Positions 62,721 to 64,000 of a stretch of DNA of 64,000 nucleotides are shown piece by piece (within the stretch, counting starts at the first letter, position 1; the number at the start of each line of letters is the position of its first letter). The position numbers were made by a program, and so were the translations under genes. Under the pieces are notes generated by a model that worked only from the letters and a program-made list of their open reading frames with translations, made no database searches and was not told where the DNA came from. Location of the stretch: contig CAKTDV010000014.1 in the NCBI GenBank assembly GCA_934546745.1, forward strand, positions 1 through 64,000, in the 5' to 3' direction. The DNA is from an uncultured Desulfovibrio sp. (lineage in GTDB: Bacteria > Desulfobacterota > Desulfovibrionia > Desulfovibrionales > Desulfovibrionaceae).

Positions 62721-64000
62721 GGATATTCAGGCGGAATTGCGCGAACAGGGACAGATTTTTCTGAATCCTTCCACCGAGGAATGGGAAATCCGCGACAGAT
62801 ATCTGACCGGCAATGTCCGCGCCAAACTGGTGCGGGCGAAAGAAGCAGCGCAAACGGACGCCCGCTTCGCTCCCAATGTGGAGGCCCTGTCCGCCGCCAT
62901 GCCGCCGGACATCGAGGCCGTGGACATCGGCATCAGGTTCGGCTCCTCCTGGGTTCCGGCACAGGTCTTTGCCGACTTCGTGGAGCATCTGCACGGCGGC
63001 AAGGGAATGCAGACCATCAATTATCTGCCGACGCTGGGCCGCTGGGAAGCGTCCGTCAGCATATGGGATGCTTCGCTTGCCTCCAGCGTCTGGGGCATTC
63101 CCGAATATTCCGCCGGAAAGATTATCGAAGCCCTGCTCATGAACAAGCCCATCAAGGTGCAGAAGGAAAGCGGCCAGCATGACGACCAGGGCAGACCCAT
63201 CATGGTCATCGACCAGGAACTGACAGCCGCCGCCATGCAGAAGGCCGATGAAATCAAACAGGCTTTCCTTGATTGGGTATGGACGGACGATGAACGGCGC
63301 GACATGCTGACCAGGCTCTACAATGAAAAATTCAACACAAACGTCCCGCCGACCTATGACGGTTCCCATCTTGAGCTGGTGGGCGCTTCCGAAGCCGTCA
63401 AACTGCGTCCGCATCAGAAAAACGCGGTCTGGAGGGCCATTCAGGAAGGCACTTGTCTGTTTGACCATGTGGTGGGAGCGGGAAAGACGCTGACCTACGT
63501 CGCTACTGTCATGGAATCAAAACGCATGGGCTTTCTTTCCAAGCCCATGATTGTCGTCCCCAACCACTTGTTATATCAGTGGAAAGATGAATTTTATAAA
63601 CTCTATCCCGATGCGAACATTCTGGTAGCCGACAAGACGGACTTCACCAAACAGAACCGGGAACGGCTGTTTGGACGTATCGCCACCGGCGATTGGGATG
63701 CCGTTATTGTGGCACACAGTTCCTTCAAAAAAATCGACATGCCCCGCGATGTGCAGGAGGAGATTCTCAGGGAACAGATTGACGCGGTCATTGAGGCCAT
63801 TGAGGCTTCCAAAGCCGCTGAGGGCGGACGGGCCACCATCAAGCAGCTTGAGAAACAGCGCGAGAAAATGGAGGAACGCTACAATGCCCTGCTTGCCGGA
63901 ACAGGGGAAAAAGACCGGGCCGTGGATTTCGCGGATTTGGGCGTAGATGCCCTGTTTATCGACGAAAGCCACGAGTTCAAGAATCTCGCCTTCCAGACTA
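62569..64000 (+). CDS. Helicase part of the giant methylase/helicase (continues beyond the window)
   Basis: This frame continues the preceding methylase after the A6 run and is open to the end of the window. It shows ELREQGQIFLNP, FVEHLHGGKGM, a SNF2-type helicase start LRPHQKNAVWRAI, Walker A-like DHVVGAGKTLT, motif Ia VVPNHLLYQWKDEF and motif II LFIDESHEFKN at the very end. Removing one A from 62568-62573 would join both parts into one protein. If the shift is real, the first in-frame ATG is at 62692. Its C-terminal half lies outside the window. Confidence 0.8.

Overview
The window is GC-rich chromosomal DNA of a sulfate- or sulfite-reducing deltaproteobacterium of the Desulfovibrionaceae (Desulfovibrio/Bilophila type). 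This rests on gene content: an hdrCBA-flx electron-bifurcation cluster, hybrid cluster protein with an HcpR-type regulator and operator, a Desulfovibrio-type outer-membrane porin, alternative spermidine synthesis and a Nik-type ECF nickel transporter. No 16S sequence is present, so the species cannot be named.

Layout. Positions 1-80 hold the 3' end of a 5S rRNA and its terminator. Positions 84-4848 (minus strand) are an operon pairing a nitrate/sulfonate/taurine-type ABC transporter with a single-subunit 2-hydroxyacyl-CoA dehydratase-like (double-cubane cluster) protein and its ATPase activator. Positions 5236-8446 hold hcp with a palindromic operator, a CRP/FNR regulator and a BilS-like flavodoxin. 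Positions 8473-15722 carry uvrC, a porin and surface-polysaccharide genes. An isolated flgE with a sigma-54 promoter follows, then aroE and aroQ. Positions 19100-26132 hold hdrC-hdrB-hdrA-flxDC-flxB-flxA, and 26289-27317 a WbsX-type glycosyltransferase.

Positions 27.5-35.5 kb are an accessory stretch on which nearly all genes face the minus strand: a hexapeptide acetyltransferase, a metallophosphoesterase, flavin and aldo/keto oxidoreductases, a secreted cupin, a secreted hydrolase and an AraC regulator. Several are frameshifted or truncated. A tiny secreted peptide gene lies at its left edge.

Positions 35.8-55.3 kb return to core genome: metK, panC, sppA, aroC, recD2, thiC with a TPP riboswitch, rpsA, carboxynorspermidine dehydrogenase and decarboxylase, nikKMLQO, a TauE/SafE permease, murI, an HU protein and tRNA-Ser(TGA).

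Downstream of the tRNA is a patchwork. It holds a broken second copy of the acetyltransferase cut by a complete IS1-family element, a low-GC metallo-beta-lactamase-fold gene, and then one end of a conjugative element: a truncated DotL/IcmO-like coupling protein, a frameshifted DsbA-like protein, a phage-type adenine methylase, an AbrB-like protein and the start of a giant methylase/helicase that is frameshifted and runs off the window. No CRISPR array, integrase or complete prophage is visible.
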